Source: Mycobacterium intermedium (GTDB taxonomy: Bacteria > Actinomycetota > Actinomycetes > Mycobacteriales > Mycobacteriaceae). Taken from it: a DNA stretch of 64,000 bases. A program made the translations under genes and the position numbers. Location: positions 62,001 through 126,000 of the forward strand of contig NZ_MVHT01000004.1 of the NCBI RefSeq assembly GCF_002086275.1, written 5' to 3'. A model generated the notes under the pieces. It saw only the letters and a list, made by a program, of their open reading frames with translations, did not search any database and was not told where the DNA came from. This document shows, in pieces, positions 49,915 to 59,456 of the stretch. How positions within the stretch are numbered: the stretch's first letter is position 1; each line of letters begins with the position of its first letter.

Positions 49915-50733
49915 ATGGCGAATAGGTCGAACAAGGACGCGAATCGCTGGTCACCCGGAATATCGCTGCCCTCAGGCTTCTCCGGGGCAATGCAGGCAGT
50001 CGGTGGCCTGTTTGCGATGTCGGCAGACGCGATCCGGTTCCTGTTCCGCAGGCCCTTCCAGACGCGGGAGTTCTTCGAACAGTCCTGGTTTGTCGCCCGC
50101 GTCTCGTTGTTGCCCACGCTGTTGGTGGCGATTCCGTTCACGGTTCTGGTGAGCTTCACGCTCAACATCTTGTTGCGCGAACTCGGCGCCGCGGACCTCA
50201 GCGGTGCCGGTGCCGCTTTCGGCGCGGTCACTCAGGTCGGCCCCCTTGTGACCGTGCTGATTGTGGCCGGTGCCGGGGCGACCGCGATGTGCGCGGACCT
50301 GGGTTCGCGCACGATCCGCGAAGAGATCGACGCGATGGAAGTGTTGGGTATCAATCCAATTCAGCGTTTGGTGACGCCGCGCATGCTGGCCGCCGGACTG
50401 GTTGCGCTACTGCTGAACAGCCTGGTGGTCATCATCGGCATCCTTGGCGGCTACATCTTTTCGGTATTCGTTCAAGACGTTAATCCCGGTGCGTTCGCGG
50501 CGGGCATCACGTTGTTGACCGGCGTTCCGGAGATGATCATTTCGTGTGTCAAGGCAGCGCTTTTCGGTCTGATCGCCGGATTGGTCGCATGTTATCGCGG
50601 GCTCACGGTGTCGGGCGGCGGCGCCAAGGCGGTGGGCAACGCTGTGAACGAAACCGTGGTGTTCGCGTTCATGTCGCTCATGGTTGTCAATGTAGTTGTC
50701 ACCGCTATCGGTATCCGGTTCTCGACCAAGTAG
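49915..50733 (+). CDS. yrbEA: YrbE-type permease A of the Mce transporter
   Basis: This is a 272-residue integral membrane protein, the first of two MlaE-like permeases. It has FRRPFQTREFFEQSWFVARVSLLPT, several membrane helices, TQVGPLVTVLIVAGAGATAMCADLG, and the coupling-helix motif REEIDAMEVLGINPI that contacts the ATPase. Mce systems import lipids such as cholesterol or fatty acids with the Mlk ATPase encoded elsewhere (family knowledge). The start is ATG 49915. It is followed 24 bases later by yrbEB with a strong ribosome site. Confidence 0.95.
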   Translation: MANRSNKDANRWSPGISLPSGFSGAMQAVGGLFAMSADAIRFLFRRPFQTREFFEQSWFVARVSLLPTLLVAIPFTVLVSFTLNILLRELGAADLSGAGAAFGAVTQVGPLVTVLIVAGAGATAMCADLGSRTIREEIDAMEVLGINPIQRLVTPRMLAAGLVALLLNSLVVIIGILGGYIFSVFVQDVNPGAFAAGITLLTGVPEMIISCVKAALFGLIAGLVACYRGLTVSGGGAKAVGNAVNETVVFAFMSLMVVNVVVTAIGIRFSTK

Positions 50734-50757
50734 CGCGAAGGAGGTGTAGGACACGCG

Positions 50758-51603
50758 ATGGCACTGCGCGCTACCTATCCGCGTCTGACGCGACAAATCG
50801 AAAGACCGGTCGTCGCCTTGGGGCGAGTGGGCGATCACACGGTGTTCTACGGCAAAGCGCTGGCAGGTATACCATTCGCGGTCACTCGTTACCGGCGGGA
50901 GATCATCCGCCTCATCGCCGAAATCAGCATGGGTGCAGGGACTTTGGCGATGATTGGCGGGACGCTCGCGATTGTCGGGTTCATGACGCTCGCCGCGGGC
51001 GGCACGCTGGCGGTCCAGGGATACAGCTCACTGGGCAACATCGGCATCGAGGCGTTGACCGGATTTCTTTCAGCGTTCATCAACGTTCGCATCGCAGCGC
51101 CAGTTGTCGCGGGTATCGGTTTGGCAGCCACCTTCGGTGCCGGCGTCACGGCTCAGTTGGGTGCCATGCGGATCAACGAAGAAATCGACGCCCTGGAATC
51201 CATGGCGATCCGGCCGATCTCGTATCTCGTGAGTACCCGGATCATGGCCGGAATGTTGGCGATCACGCCCTTGTACAGCATCGCCGTCGTCCTGTCGTTC
51301 CTGGCCAGCCAGTTCATCACCGTGATGCTCTTCGGCCAATCAAGCGGGTTGTACAACCACTACTTCACCACGTTCTTGAATCCGATCGACCTGCTTTGGT
51401 CGTTCCTGCAAGCCATCGCGATGGCGATCACGATCCTGTTGATCCATACGTACTACGGCTATTTCGCATCGGGCGGACCGGCCGGCGTAGGGGTCGCGAC
51501 CGGTAACGCGGTGCGGACTTCGCTGATCGTGGTCGTGTCAGTGATCCTCCTGGTTTCGCTCGCCGTTTACGGCGCCAACGGAAACTTCAACCTGTCCGGC
51601 TAG
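50758..51603 (+). CDS. yrbEB: YrbE-type permease B of the Mce transporter
   Basis: This is a 281-residue membrane protein, partner of yrbEA. It has LIAEISMGAGTLAMIGGTLAIVG, then ARIAAPVVAGIGLAATFGAG-like helices and the motif INEEIDALESMAIRPISYLV, the EExDALE-type signature. Five to six membrane helices are expected. The start is ATG 50758 with AAGGAGGTG upstream, one of the best ribosome sites here. MceA follows after 30 bases. Confidence 0.95.
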   Translation: MALRATYPRLTRQIERPVVALGRVGDHTVFYGKALAGIPFAVTRYRREIIRLIAEISMGAGTLAMIGGTLAIVGFMTLAAGGTLAVQGYSSLGNIGIEALTGFLSAFINVRIAAPVVAGIGLAATFGAGVTAQLGAMRINEEIDALESMAIRPISYLVSTRIMAGMLAITPLYSIAVVLSFLASQFITVMLFGQSSGLYNHYFTTFLNPIDLLWSFLQAIAMAITILLIHTYYGYFASGGPAGVGVATGNAVRTSLIVVVSVILLVSLAVYGANGNFNLSG

Positions 51604-51633
51604 GGAAACGGTGATGAACGCGGTGGAAAGAAA

Positions 51634-52833
51634 GTGACGCGCAGCTCCGGCCGAGCGTACGTGCGGCCACTGCTTGGGCTGGGGACCGTCGTGGTGATCG
51701 TGGCGATCTTCACGCTGGCGGTGACCCTGTTCCGGGGCGATCTCACCGACACCGTGCCGGTGACCGTGATCTCACAGCGCGCCGGCCTGGTGATGAACGC
51801 CGACGCCAAGGTCAAGATGCGCGGCGTGCCGGTGGGCAAGGTTGAATCGATCGAGCCGCTGCCGAACGGCCGGGCGGCGATCCACCTGGCGATCTACCCG
51901 TCGCAGTTGCAATACATTCCCGCCGACGTGCACGTCAACATCGCGTCGTCGACGGTGTTCGGCGCTAAGTCGGTCGAGCTGATAGCGCCGGACAATCCCT
52001 CGGGGCAACGGCTACGTGCCGGCCAGACGCTGACGGGCGACCACGTCATGGTCGAAATCAACACGGTATTCCAGCAATTGGTGGAGGTGCTGAACCAGAT
52101 CGACCCGGCGAAGCTCAACGAGTCGCTGGGCGCACTGGCACAGGCTTTCAGCGGGCGGGGCGCCAAGCTTGGCCAGTCGCTGAGCGATTTCGATTCGTTT
52201 CTGGCCAATCTCGAGCCGAGCCTCCCCGCACTCCGTCACGACCTCACGGTCTTACCGGAGGTGTCGAACGCCTACGCCGACGCGGCGCCGGACCTGGTGC
52301 GGACCGTCTCCAACGCGTCCCGGATCAGCCAGACACTCGTCGACGAGCAGAGCAACCTGGATGCATTGCTGATCAGCGCGATCGGCTTGGCCGACATCGG
52401 CAACGATGTCTTGTCCGCGAACCGTGAACCCTTGACTAATGTGTTGCATCTGCTGGTGCCGACCACCGATCTGACCTCCGAATACCACGAGGTGTTCACC
52501 TGCGCCCTGGGCGGTCTGGTAGTGCTCTCGCACGCCCCGCCATTGTCGGAACCGAGTATCAACATAACGGCGAGCCTCACATGGGGCGGCGAACGCTATC
52601 GGTATCCGACGAATCTGCCCAAGGTCGCGGCGACAGGCGGCCCGCAGTGCATGGAATTGCCGCGAATACCGTTCAACTCGCATCCAAAGCAGCTGATCGC
52701 AGACATCGGCGCCAACCCCGTGGGGTACGGAAACCAGCAGTTGCTGATCAACTCCGATCTGCTCAAACAGCTGTTGTACGGGCCGATCGCCGGACCGCCA
52801 CGCAACTCCGTCGGGATCGGAATGCCCGGATGA
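51634..52833 (+). CDS. mceA: Mce family protein A
   Basis: This is a 399-residue Mce protein. One N-terminal membrane segment (LLGLGTVVVIVAIFTLAVTLF, about 13-33) is followed by the MCE domain (VPVTVISQRAGLVMNADAKVKMRGVPVGKVESIE, to about 125), and a long helical region that forms the lipid channel with the other Mce subunits. The start is GTG 51634. The stop overlaps mceB (ATGA). The tripeptide RGD (FRGDLTD, about 34-36) follows the membrane segment; it is probably a chance variant of the FRGE type. Confidence 0.94.
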   Translation: MTRSSGRAYVRPLLGLGTVVVIVAIFTLAVTLFRGDLTDTVPVTVISQRAGLVMNADAKVKMRGVPVGKVESIEPLPNGRAAIHLAIYPSQLQYIPADVHVNIASSTVFGAKSVELIAPDNPSGQRLRAGQTLTGDHVMVEINTVFQQLVEVLNQIDPAKLNESLGALAQAFSGRGAKLGQSLSDFDSFLANLEPSLPALRHDLTVLPEVSNAYADAAPDLVRTVSNASRISQTLVDEQSNLDALLISAIGLADIGNDVLSANREPLTNVLHLLVPTTDLTSEYHEVFTCALGGLVVLSHAPPLSEPSINITASLTWGGERYRYPTNLPKVAATGGPQCMELPRIPFNSHPKQLIADIGANPVGYGNQQLLINSDLLKQLLYGPIAGPPRNSVGIGMPG

Positions 52834-53852
52834 GGACACGCGCCCCACTGATCAAAGTCGCGATCTTCGCGGCCGTGATGGCCCTGCTGACCGCCACCTT
52901 GTTCTTCATCTTCGGCCAGTACCGGACCGGTTCCACGACCGGATATTCGGCGGTGTTCTCCGACGTGTCGCGTCTCAGACAGGGCGAGTCGGTGCGGGTC
53001 GCCGGGATCCGGGTGGGCACGGTCAACAGCGTTTCGCTGCAGCCGGACAAGAAAGTCCTGGTGAAGTTCGACACCGACCGCAGCGTCGTCCTTACCGAGG
53101 GCACCCGGGCGGCGGTCCGCTACCTCAACCTGGTGGGTGATCGCTACCTCGAACTTCTCGACGGTCCGGGCCCGGCCAGACATCTGCCGCCCGGCGGTCA
53201 GATTCCCATCGAACGCACCGCGCCTGCGCTTGACCTCGATCTGCTGCTCGGCGGACTGAAACCCGTAATTCAGGGTCTGAATGCGCGCGATGTCAATGCG
53301 CTGACCTCAGCATTGCTGCAGGTCTTCCAGGGTCAAGGCGGGACTCTCGAATCCCTGTTCACCAAGACGACTTCGTTTTCAAATGCCTTGGCCGACAACG
53401 ATCAAGCCGTGCAGCAACTGATCGACAACCTCAACGTCGTGATCGGCACGATCTCCAAGGACGGCACCAAGTTCTCCAACGCGGTCGACCGCCTGGAGCG
53501 GCTGGTCAGCGGGCTGTCGGACGACCGCGACACCATCGGCGCCGCTATCACCGCTCTGGACAACGGAACCGCTTCGCTGGCCGATCTGCTGAGCAGCGCG
53601 CGGCCGCCACTGTCCGGCACGATCGATCAGCTGAATCGGTTGGCGCCGATACTCGACAACGACCGGGACCGCATCGAAGCTGCAATCGCGAAGGCGCCAC
53701 AGAACTACCGCAGGCTGGTCCGACTCGGCGTGAACGGCTCCACCATCCCGTACTTCCTGTGCCAGTTGGAACTCCGCGGCACCGACCTTCAGGGCAGGAC
53801 GGTGAAGGCCCCGATATTCAGGTCAGATGCGGGAAGGTGCACGGAACCCTGA
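52830..53852 (+). CDS. mceB: Mce family protein B
   Basis: This is a 340-residue Mce protein. The membrane segment is at about 7-27 (LIKVAIFAAVMALLTATLFFIF). The MCE domain contains YSAVFSDVSRLRQGESVRVAGIRVGTV, and a helical domain with heptad-like spacing follows (LADNDQAVQQLIDNLNVVIGT). Two Cys are near the C-terminus (FLCQLEL, GRCTEP). ATG 52830 overlaps the mceA stop by four bases. It belongs to the hexameric A-F assembly. Confidence 0.94.
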   Translation: MRTRAPLIKVAIFAAVMALLTATLFFIFGQYRTGSTTGYSAVFSDVSRLRQGESVRVAGIRVGTVNSVSLQPDKKVLVKFDTDRSVVLTEGTRAAVRYLNLVGDRYLELLDGPGPARHLPPGGQIPIERTAPALDLDLLLGGLKPVIQGLNARDVNALTSALLQVFQGQGGTLESLFTKTTSFSNALADNDQAVQQLIDNLNVVIGTISKDGTKFSNAVDRLERLVSGLSDDRDTIGAAITALDNGTASLADLLSSARPPLSGTIDQLNRLAPILDNDRDRIEAAIAKAPQNYRRLVRLGVNGSTIPYFLCQLELRGTDLQGRTVKAPIFRSDAGRCTEP

Positions 53853-54970
53853 TGCAGAAATATCGCGGAATTGGGTTGATCAAGGCCGGATTCATCGGCG
53901 CGGTCTTGATCACGCTGACGATCTTGGTTGGCCTGTCCCCCGACCGGTTCATCGCATGGGCGACGATGGTCAGGTACCAGGCCCTCTTCTCCGAAGCCGG
54001 CGGCCTTACGCCGGGTAACCCCGTGACGGTATCGGGCCTGAAGGTCGGCACCGTGTCGAGTGTCGAACTGAGCCACGGCGATGCCCTGGTGACGTTCGCG
54101 ATAAAGGGCAACATCCTGCTCGGCTCGGAGACTTCGGCGCACATCCGCACGGGCACGCTGCTGGGCGAGCGGGTGCTGACAGTGGAGTCCGCAGGCAGCG
54201 GCAAGCTGCATCCGATGGCCGTCATTCCCGTCTCGCGCACGTCTTCGCCCTACTCGTTGACGGAAGCGGTCAGCGACCTGACCACGGAAACCGCCGGAAC
54301 CGACACCGCGACGCTGAATCAGTCGCTGGACACACTGTCGGCGACACTCGACCAGATCGCACCCCAATTGGGACCGGCCTTCGACGCGGTCACCCGGCTG
54401 TCACGCACTCTCAACAGCCGCAACAAGAACCTTGGCGAGTTGTTCAAGACCGCAGGCGACGTCACCGGGATCCTCTCCGAACGCAGCCAGCAGGTCAACA
54501 GACTCATCCTGAACTCTGACGCTCTGCTCCAAGTACTGGTGGCGCGCCGGCAGCAGATCGTGGACCTGCTGTCCAACACCTCGGCGGTGGCCAAACAGCT
54601 GACGGCCTTGGTGCACGAGAACGAAAGCAAATTGGCACCGACGCTGGAGCGGCTGAATTCGGTGACCGCGATGCTGGAAAAGAACCGCGACAACATCGGC
54701 AAAGCATTGGTGGGTCTCAAGAAGTTCCAGATCACCGTTGGTGAGGGCATCTCCAGCATGTACGCTTATCAGGCTTTCGTCCCGAACTTCCTTGCCCCGC
54801 AACTGTTCCAACCGATCCTGGATTACCTCTGGGGATTCCGTACCTTCGACACGTCAAAAGGTCCTGGCTACCCGTCGCCGATACCTCGGTCGCTGACTCC
54901 ATGGCCATACAACGGTATTCCGGTATGCCCCGAATGCACATTGGGCAACAGGGTTGGGGGATCGCAGTGA
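53852..54970 (+). CDS. mceC: Mce family protein C
   Basis: This is a 372-residue Mce protein. The N-terminal membrane segment (AGFIGAVLITLTILVGL) precedes the MCE domain (LFSEAGGLTPGNPVTVSGLKVGTVSSVE) and a helical channel segment. It ends with SLTPWPYNGIPVCPECTLG. ATG 53852 shares one base with the mceB stop (TGATG). A GTG at 53837 is a possible alternative start. Confidence 0.92.
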   Translation: MQKYRGIGLIKAGFIGAVLITLTILVGLSPDRFIAWATMVRYQALFSEAGGLTPGNPVTVSGLKVGTVSSVELSHGDALVTFAIKGNILLGSETSAHIRTGTLLGERVLTVESAGSGKLHPMAVIPVSRTSSPYSLTEAVSDLTTETAGTDTATLNQSLDTLSATLDQIAPQLGPAFDAVTRLSRTLNSRNKNLGELFKTAGDVTGILSERSQQVNRLILNSDALLQVLVARRQQIVDLLSNTSAVAKQLTALVHENESKLAPTLERLNSVTAMLEKNRDNIGKALVGLKKFQITVGEGISSMYAYQAFVPNFLAPQLFQPILDYLWGFRTFDTSKGPGYPSPIPRSLTPWPYNGIPVCPECTLGNRVGGSQ

Positions 54971-56400
54971 TTGCTCGGATTCCCTCAAGTCGGCGCAAGC
55001 CGCTCGCGATCGTGACGGCGGTTGTCCTGGTAGGGCTTGTCGTTGCCGGCGCTGCTGTGCTGGTCCGCAAGACGTTCTTTGCCCCACACACGATTACCGC
55101 CTATTTCACCTCTGCCACCGGGATCTACGGCGGTGACGAGGTGCGTGTGTCGGGTGTCAAGGTCGGCACCATCAAATCCGTTGAGCCGCAGGGGGCGCAG
55201 GTCAAGATGACCCTGCAGGTCGACCGCTCGGTGCCCGTTCCGGCGGATGCGAAAGCGGTGATCGTTGCCTCGAACCTGGTAGCTGCCCGCTATGTCCAGC
55301 TCACTCCCGCCTACCGCACCAGCGGTCCGATCATGGAGGACGGCGGGGTGATCCCGGTCGATCGGACCGCGGTGCCCGTCGAGTGGGACGAGGTCAAGAC
55401 CCAATTGATGCGGCTGGCAACGGATTTGGGGCCCAGGAGTGGTGTTTCGGACACGTCGGTGGGCCGGTTCATCGACAGTGCCGCCAATGCGCTTGACGGC
55501 AACGGCGACAAGCTGCGGCAAACGCTCGCTCAACTGTCTGGGGTGGGCCGGATCCTCGCCGACGGTAGCGGCAACATCGTCGACATCATCAAAAACCTGC
55601 AGATCTTCGTCAGTGCCCTGCGCGACAGCAACGTCCAGATCGTCCAGTTCAACGAGCGCCTGGCCACGCTCACCAGCGTGGTGGACGACAGCAAATCCGA
55701 GCTGGATGCGGCGCTGACCGATTTGTCGACGGCGGTCGGCGAGGTGCAGCGCTTCGTCGCCGGAACTCGCGAGCAGACCAGCGAGCAGATCGCCCGATTG
55801 GCCGATGTCACGCAGAACCTGGTCGACCACCACATGGATCTGGAAAACATCTTGCACGCAGCGCCGAACGCGCTTGGCAACTTCTTCAACGACTACAACG
55901 CCGACACCGGAACCATCGTCGGAGGGTTCGGGATCATGAACTTCGCGAATCCCACGTTTTCGGGTCTGATGGTTCCGATCCCCATACCCGGCTGCACGGC
56001 AGTCGGCGCCATCGAAAACGTCACCGCGGTTGAATCGGGCAAGCTGTGCTCAATGTTCCTCGGTCCGGGGTTGCGGGTGCTCAACTTCAACAGTCTGCCG
56101 ATCCCCATCAACATCTTCCTGCAGAAGTCGATGGACCCCGCCAACATCCTCTACACCGAACCGCGTCTGGCGCCCGGGGGCGAGGGCCCGAAACCCGGAC
56201 CACCCGAAATCCCGCCCGCGGTGTCGGCCTACACCGGCCTGCCGGGTGATCCGGTGGGGCCGCCGGGTGCAGAGCCGCCGGCGCGGATACCGGGTGCGGC
56301 GATGCCGCTGCCGCCTCCGCCGTCGACGCCGATGGAACCGCCACCACCGGCACCCGGTTTGCCAGGCATGCTGCTGCCGGCCGAAGGGCCGTCGTCATGA
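54967..56400 (+). CDS. mceD: Mce family protein D
   Basis: This is a 477-residue Mce protein. The membrane segment (AIVTAVVLVGLVVAGAAVLV) precedes the MCE domain (AYFTSATGIYGGDEVRVSGVKVGTIKSVE) and a helical channel domain. The C-terminal 75 residues are Pro-rich (PPPPSTPMEPPPPAPG). GTG 54967 overlaps the mceC stop (GTGA) and replaces a longer in-frame ATG at 54901 lying within mceC. It is one of the longer subunits, as usual for MceD. Confidence 0.93.
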   Translation: MIARIPSSRRKPLAIVTAVVLVGLVVAGAAVLVRKTFFAPHTITAYFTSATGIYGGDEVRVSGVKVGTIKSVEPQGAQVKMTLQVDRSVPVPADAKAVIVASNLVAARYVQLTPAYRTSGPIMEDGGVIPVDRTAVPVEWDEVKTQLMRLATDLGPRSGVSDTSVGRFIDSAANALDGNGDKLRQTLAQLSGVGRILADGSGNIVDIIKNLQIFVSALRDSNVQIVQFNERLATLTSVVDDSKSELDAALTDLSTAVGEVQRFVAGTREQTSEQIARLADVTQNLVDHHMDLENILHAAPNALGNFFNDYNADTGTIVGGFGIMNFANPTFSGLMVPIPIPGCTAVGAIENVTAVESGKLCSMFLGPGLRVLNFNSLPIPINIFLQKSMDPANILYTEPRLAPGGEGPKPGPPEIPPAVSAYTGLPGDPVGPPGAEPPARIPGAAMPLPPPPSTPMEPPPPAPGLPGMLLPAEGPSS

Positions 56401-57668
56401 TCGCCCGGGTACGGGTGCGCGCGCGGCGGATGCTCGCCATTGTCGCCTGCGCAGTGTTGACGCTGACGGGATGTTCCTTCCGCGGCCTGAACTCACTACC
56501 CTTGCCAGGCGCGGTGGGACGCGGGCCGGGGGCCGTCATCTACCACGTCGAACTCCCGAATGTCGGCACGATGGAGTCGAATTCGCCGGTGATGATCGAC
56601 GACGTCGTCGTCGGCAGCGTCGGCAATATGAGGGTGCGAGGCTGGCACGCCGACGTCGAGATCTCGGTGAAGCGCGATGTCGTCGTCCCGGCCAACGTGG
56701 TAGCCACGGTGGGTCAGACCAGCCTGTTGGGTTCGATGCATCTGGCACTCAATCCGCCACTCGGCCAGCAGGCAACCGGACGGCTGCAGCCGGGCGCCAC
56801 CATCCCGCTCAGTCGGTCGTCGGCTTACCCGTCGACAGAGCAGACGCTGTCGTCGCTGGCGGCGGTCGTCAACGGCGGGGGACTGGGACAGATCGGGGAA
56901 GTCGTCCACAATTTCTCCACGGCCCTGGCCGGGCGAGAGGGCGCCGTACGCGATCTGCTCAAGCGCCTCGACACGTTCGTCGGAACACTGAACGACCAGC
57001 GGGACGACATCGTCGACGCCATCAACGCGCTGAACCGGCTGGCCGGCACATTCGCCGACCAACGCGATGTTCTCGCCGAGGCGCTGCGCAAGGTACCGCC
57101 CGCACTCGATGTGCTGATCAGGGAGAGGCCACGCTTCACCGCAGCCCTGGACAAACTGCGCGTCTTCAGTAACACCGCCACCCGGTTGATCAACGACTCC
57201 CAAGCCGACCTGGTCGCCAATCTCAAAAACCTGGAGCCGACCATCCGCGCGCTCGCCGACGTCGGACCGGAACTCGGCGCGGCGATCGCGGCAAGTTTCG
57301 TGTTCCCGTTCACCCAGAACTTCGTCGACCGAGCGGTCCGAGGCGACTACTTCAACCTGCACGTCGATTTGGACCTGTCGATTCCACGGCTCAAGCGAGG
57401 ACTCATGTTGGGGACCCACTGGGGAGCGCTGGACCAGCCGTTGGTGCCGGCGCCGGGGGACCCCTATTACCTGAATTACACCCACGATCCGCTGCATGAC
57501 CCCATCAGGCCACCGTGGGTGGACCCGGATCGGGTGCCGCTGCCCCCGCCTCCGCCCGGTGCCCGGCTGCCCGGCCCGCCACCTGCGCCCACCCCGGCGC
57601 CGGCGCCCGGGCCGGCACCTGCGCCCGGGCCCGGGCCCGCTATGGCACCTACGGAAGGTGGTGGGTAG
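56397..57668 (+). CDS. mceE: Mce family lipoprotein E
   Basis: This is a 423-residue Mce protein made as a lipoprotein: the signal segment ends in the lipobox LTGC (Cys26). The MCE domain has YHVELPNVGTMESNSPVMIDDVVVGSV, then a helical region, and the C-terminus is very rich in Pro/Ala (PAPAPGPAPAPGPGPAM). ATG 56397 overlaps the mceD stop by four bases. MceE is usually the lipid-anchored member, and this agrees. Confidence 0.94.
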   Translation: MIARVRVRARRMLAIVACAVLTLTGCSFRGLNSLPLPGAVGRGPGAVIYHVELPNVGTMESNSPVMIDDVVVGSVGNMRVRGWHADVEISVKRDVVVPANVVATVGQTSLLGSMHLALNPPLGQQATGRLQPGATIPLSRSSAYPSTEQTLSSLAAVVNGGGLGQIGEVVHNFSTALAGREGAVRDLLKRLDTFVGTLNDQRDDIVDAINALNRLAGTFADQRDVLAEALRKVPPALDVLIRERPRFTAALDKLRVFSNTATRLINDSQADLVANLKNLEPTIRALADVGPELGAAIAASFVFPFTQNFVDRAVRGDYFNLHVDLDLSIPRLKRGLMLGTHWGALDQPLVPAPGDPYYLNYTHDPLHDPIRPPWVDPDRVPLPPPPPGARLPGPPPAPTPAPAPGPAPAPGPGPAMAPTEGGG

Positions 57669-59390
57669 ATGCTGACCCGCTTCGTCCGGATTCAGCTGGC
57701 GATCTTCACGATCGTCGGGACCATCGGCGTGATTGCGATGGTGCTTGTCTACGTCCAGGCGCCGACTCTGCTGGGCATCGGCCGGATCACGGTGACGCTG
57801 GAATTGCCGGCCGCCGGCGGGCTGTACCGGTTTTCCAACGTGACCTACCGCGGGGTTCAACTCGGCAAGGTCACCTCGGTGAGTCTGACGCCGACCGGAG
57901 CGAAAGCCACACTGTCGCTTAGTAGTTCACCCAAGGTCCCCGCGGACCTGACGCCGTGTCCAGAGCGCCCGGGCCCCCCTAATCAGTGCGGTGCGTATGT
58001 GCTCAGTGTCTCTGCGGTGGGTGAACAGTACGTGGACCTGCGGCCCAGGACCGATTCGCCGCCCTACCTGCACGACGGTTCGGTCATCTCGGTAGGCAAG
58101 GAATCGATCCCGCAGCCGGTCGGGCCGATGCTGGACAAGGTCAACGCTTTGGTCCAAAGCATCCCGAAAACCAAGCTCGGCCAACTGCTCGACGAGACCT
58201 TCCACGGCTTCAACGGTTCCGGTTACGACCTGGGTTCACTGATCGATTCCACAACGACGATTTCCCATGACGCCAACGGCGTCGCCGATCAGACCAAAAC
58301 CCTCACCGAAGACGCTGGGCCACTGCTGGATTCGCAAGCAAGCACCACCGATGCGATCAGAACGTGGGCGCGCAGCCTCGCGGGGATCACGGACGTAGTC
58401 GCTCAGGACGATGCAAGCGTTCGCACTCTGCTGCAAAACGGACCCGAGGCGGCGAACGAAGCATCCCGGCTGCTCGAACAAATCAAACCGACGCTGCCGG
58501 TGTTGCTCGCCAACCTCACCACCATCGGGCAGATCGGCATCACTTACCACCCCTCGCTGGAGCAGTTGCTGGTATTGCTGCCGTCGGCGGTTGCCATCGA
58601 GCAGGCCGCTGGCCCGGAGAACCATCCCGAGGGCACGGCCCAGGGCGACTTCGCGCTCACCATTGACGATCCGCCCATCTGCACGGTCGGCTTCATGCCG
58701 CCCAACACATGGCGATCCCCGAGCGACCTCACCGACATCGACACGCCGGACGGGTTGTATTGCAAACTCCCGCAGGACTCACCGATCGGGGTCCGCGGTG
58801 CCCGCAACTATCCCTGCATGGGTCACCCGGGCAAGCGTGCACCCACCGTTGAAATCTGCAACAGCGACCAGCCCTACATGCCGCTGGCGATGCGCCAGCA
58901 CGTCCTCGGTCCCTATCCGCTGGACCCGAACCTGCTCTCCCAGGGCGTCCCGCCCGATGACCGGGTCACCGTCAACGACCGAATTTTTGCCCCGGTCGAG
59001 GGAACGCCGCTGCCGCCGGGGGCGGTGCCGCGCGGCGCAACGCCGGGGCCACGGGGAGAGAATCCACCGCCGGATACCGTTGGCGCGGCTGTTCCGCCGG
59101 TGCCGTCGACACCCTTGCCGGGCGTGGCGACCGACCTGTCGGCCATAGCGCCACCCGACGTACCTTCAGCGGCGGAGCTGCCCGCGCCAGCCGCAGCCCC
59201 AGCGGCGCCCCCTGTTCCCAATGCTGCGCCAAGCGCATTCGGTGGTGGTGGCGCGGGGCCGTCCATCGCGTTCGCCCGGTACGACCCGCACACGGGACGT
59301 TATGTCGGTCCGAACGGGAAGCTGTACCAGCAGTCGGATCTCGTTGACCCGAAAGCGCCCAAGTCGTGGAAGGACATGCTGCCCACCTGA
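57669..59390 (+). CDS. mceF: Mce family protein F
   Basis: This is a 573-residue Mce protein, the last of the operon. The membrane segment (IQLAIFTIVGTIGVIAMVLVYV) precedes the MCE domain (ELPAAGGLYRFSNVTYRGVQLGKVTSVS), the helical channel domain and a C-terminal region with several Cys. A long Pro/Ala-rich tail ends in YDPHTGRYVGPNGKLYQQSD and DPKAPKSWKDMLPT. ATG 57669 directly follows the mceE stop. The tail carries a motif often seen at MceF ends. Confidence 0.94.
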   Translation: MLTRFVRIQLAIFTIVGTIGVIAMVLVYVQAPTLLGIGRITVTLELPAAGGLYRFSNVTYRGVQLGKVTSVSLTPTGAKATLSLSSSPKVPADLTPCPERPGPPNQCGAYVLSVSAVGEQYVDLRPRTDSPPYLHDGSVISVGKESIPQPVGPMLDKVNALVQSIPKTKLGQLLDETFHGFNGSGYDLGSLIDSTTTISHDANGVADQTKTLTEDAGPLLDSQASTTDAIRTWARSLAGITDVVAQDDASVRTLLQNGPEAANEASRLLEQIKPTLPVLLANLTTIGQIGITYHPSLEQLLVLLPSAVAIEQAAGPENHPEGTAQGDFALTIDDPPICTVGFMPPNTWRSPSDLTDIDTPDGLYCKLPQDSPIGVRGARNYPCMGHPGKRAPTVEICNSDQPYMPLAMRQHVLGPYPLDPNLLSQGVPPDDRVTVNDRIFAPVEGTPLPPGAVPRGATPGPRGENPPPDTVGAAVPPVPSTPLPGVATDLSAIAPPDVPSAAELPAPAAAPAAPPVPNAAPSAFGGGGAGPSIAFARYDPHTGRYVGPNGKLYQQSDLVDPKAPKSWKDMLPT

Positions 59391-59456
59391 TGCCGGTCCG
59401 CAGGATTCAGCCTGAAACAGCAGCGGTTACGGCGGGCAGCGAATTGGAACGCCGGG

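Noticed and set aside
49698-49925. 75-codon open frame before yrbEA
   Set aside because: No ribosome site, no motif, and it runs into the yrbEA start in another frame.
51733-51741. RGD tripeptide in MceA as a host-integrin ligand
   Set aside because: It follows the membrane segment where related proteins read FRGE; one tripeptide is weak evidence for host binding.
56496-57860. 454-codon open frame opposite mceE/mceF
   Set aside because: Antisense to conserved Mce proteins; no ribosome site or domain.
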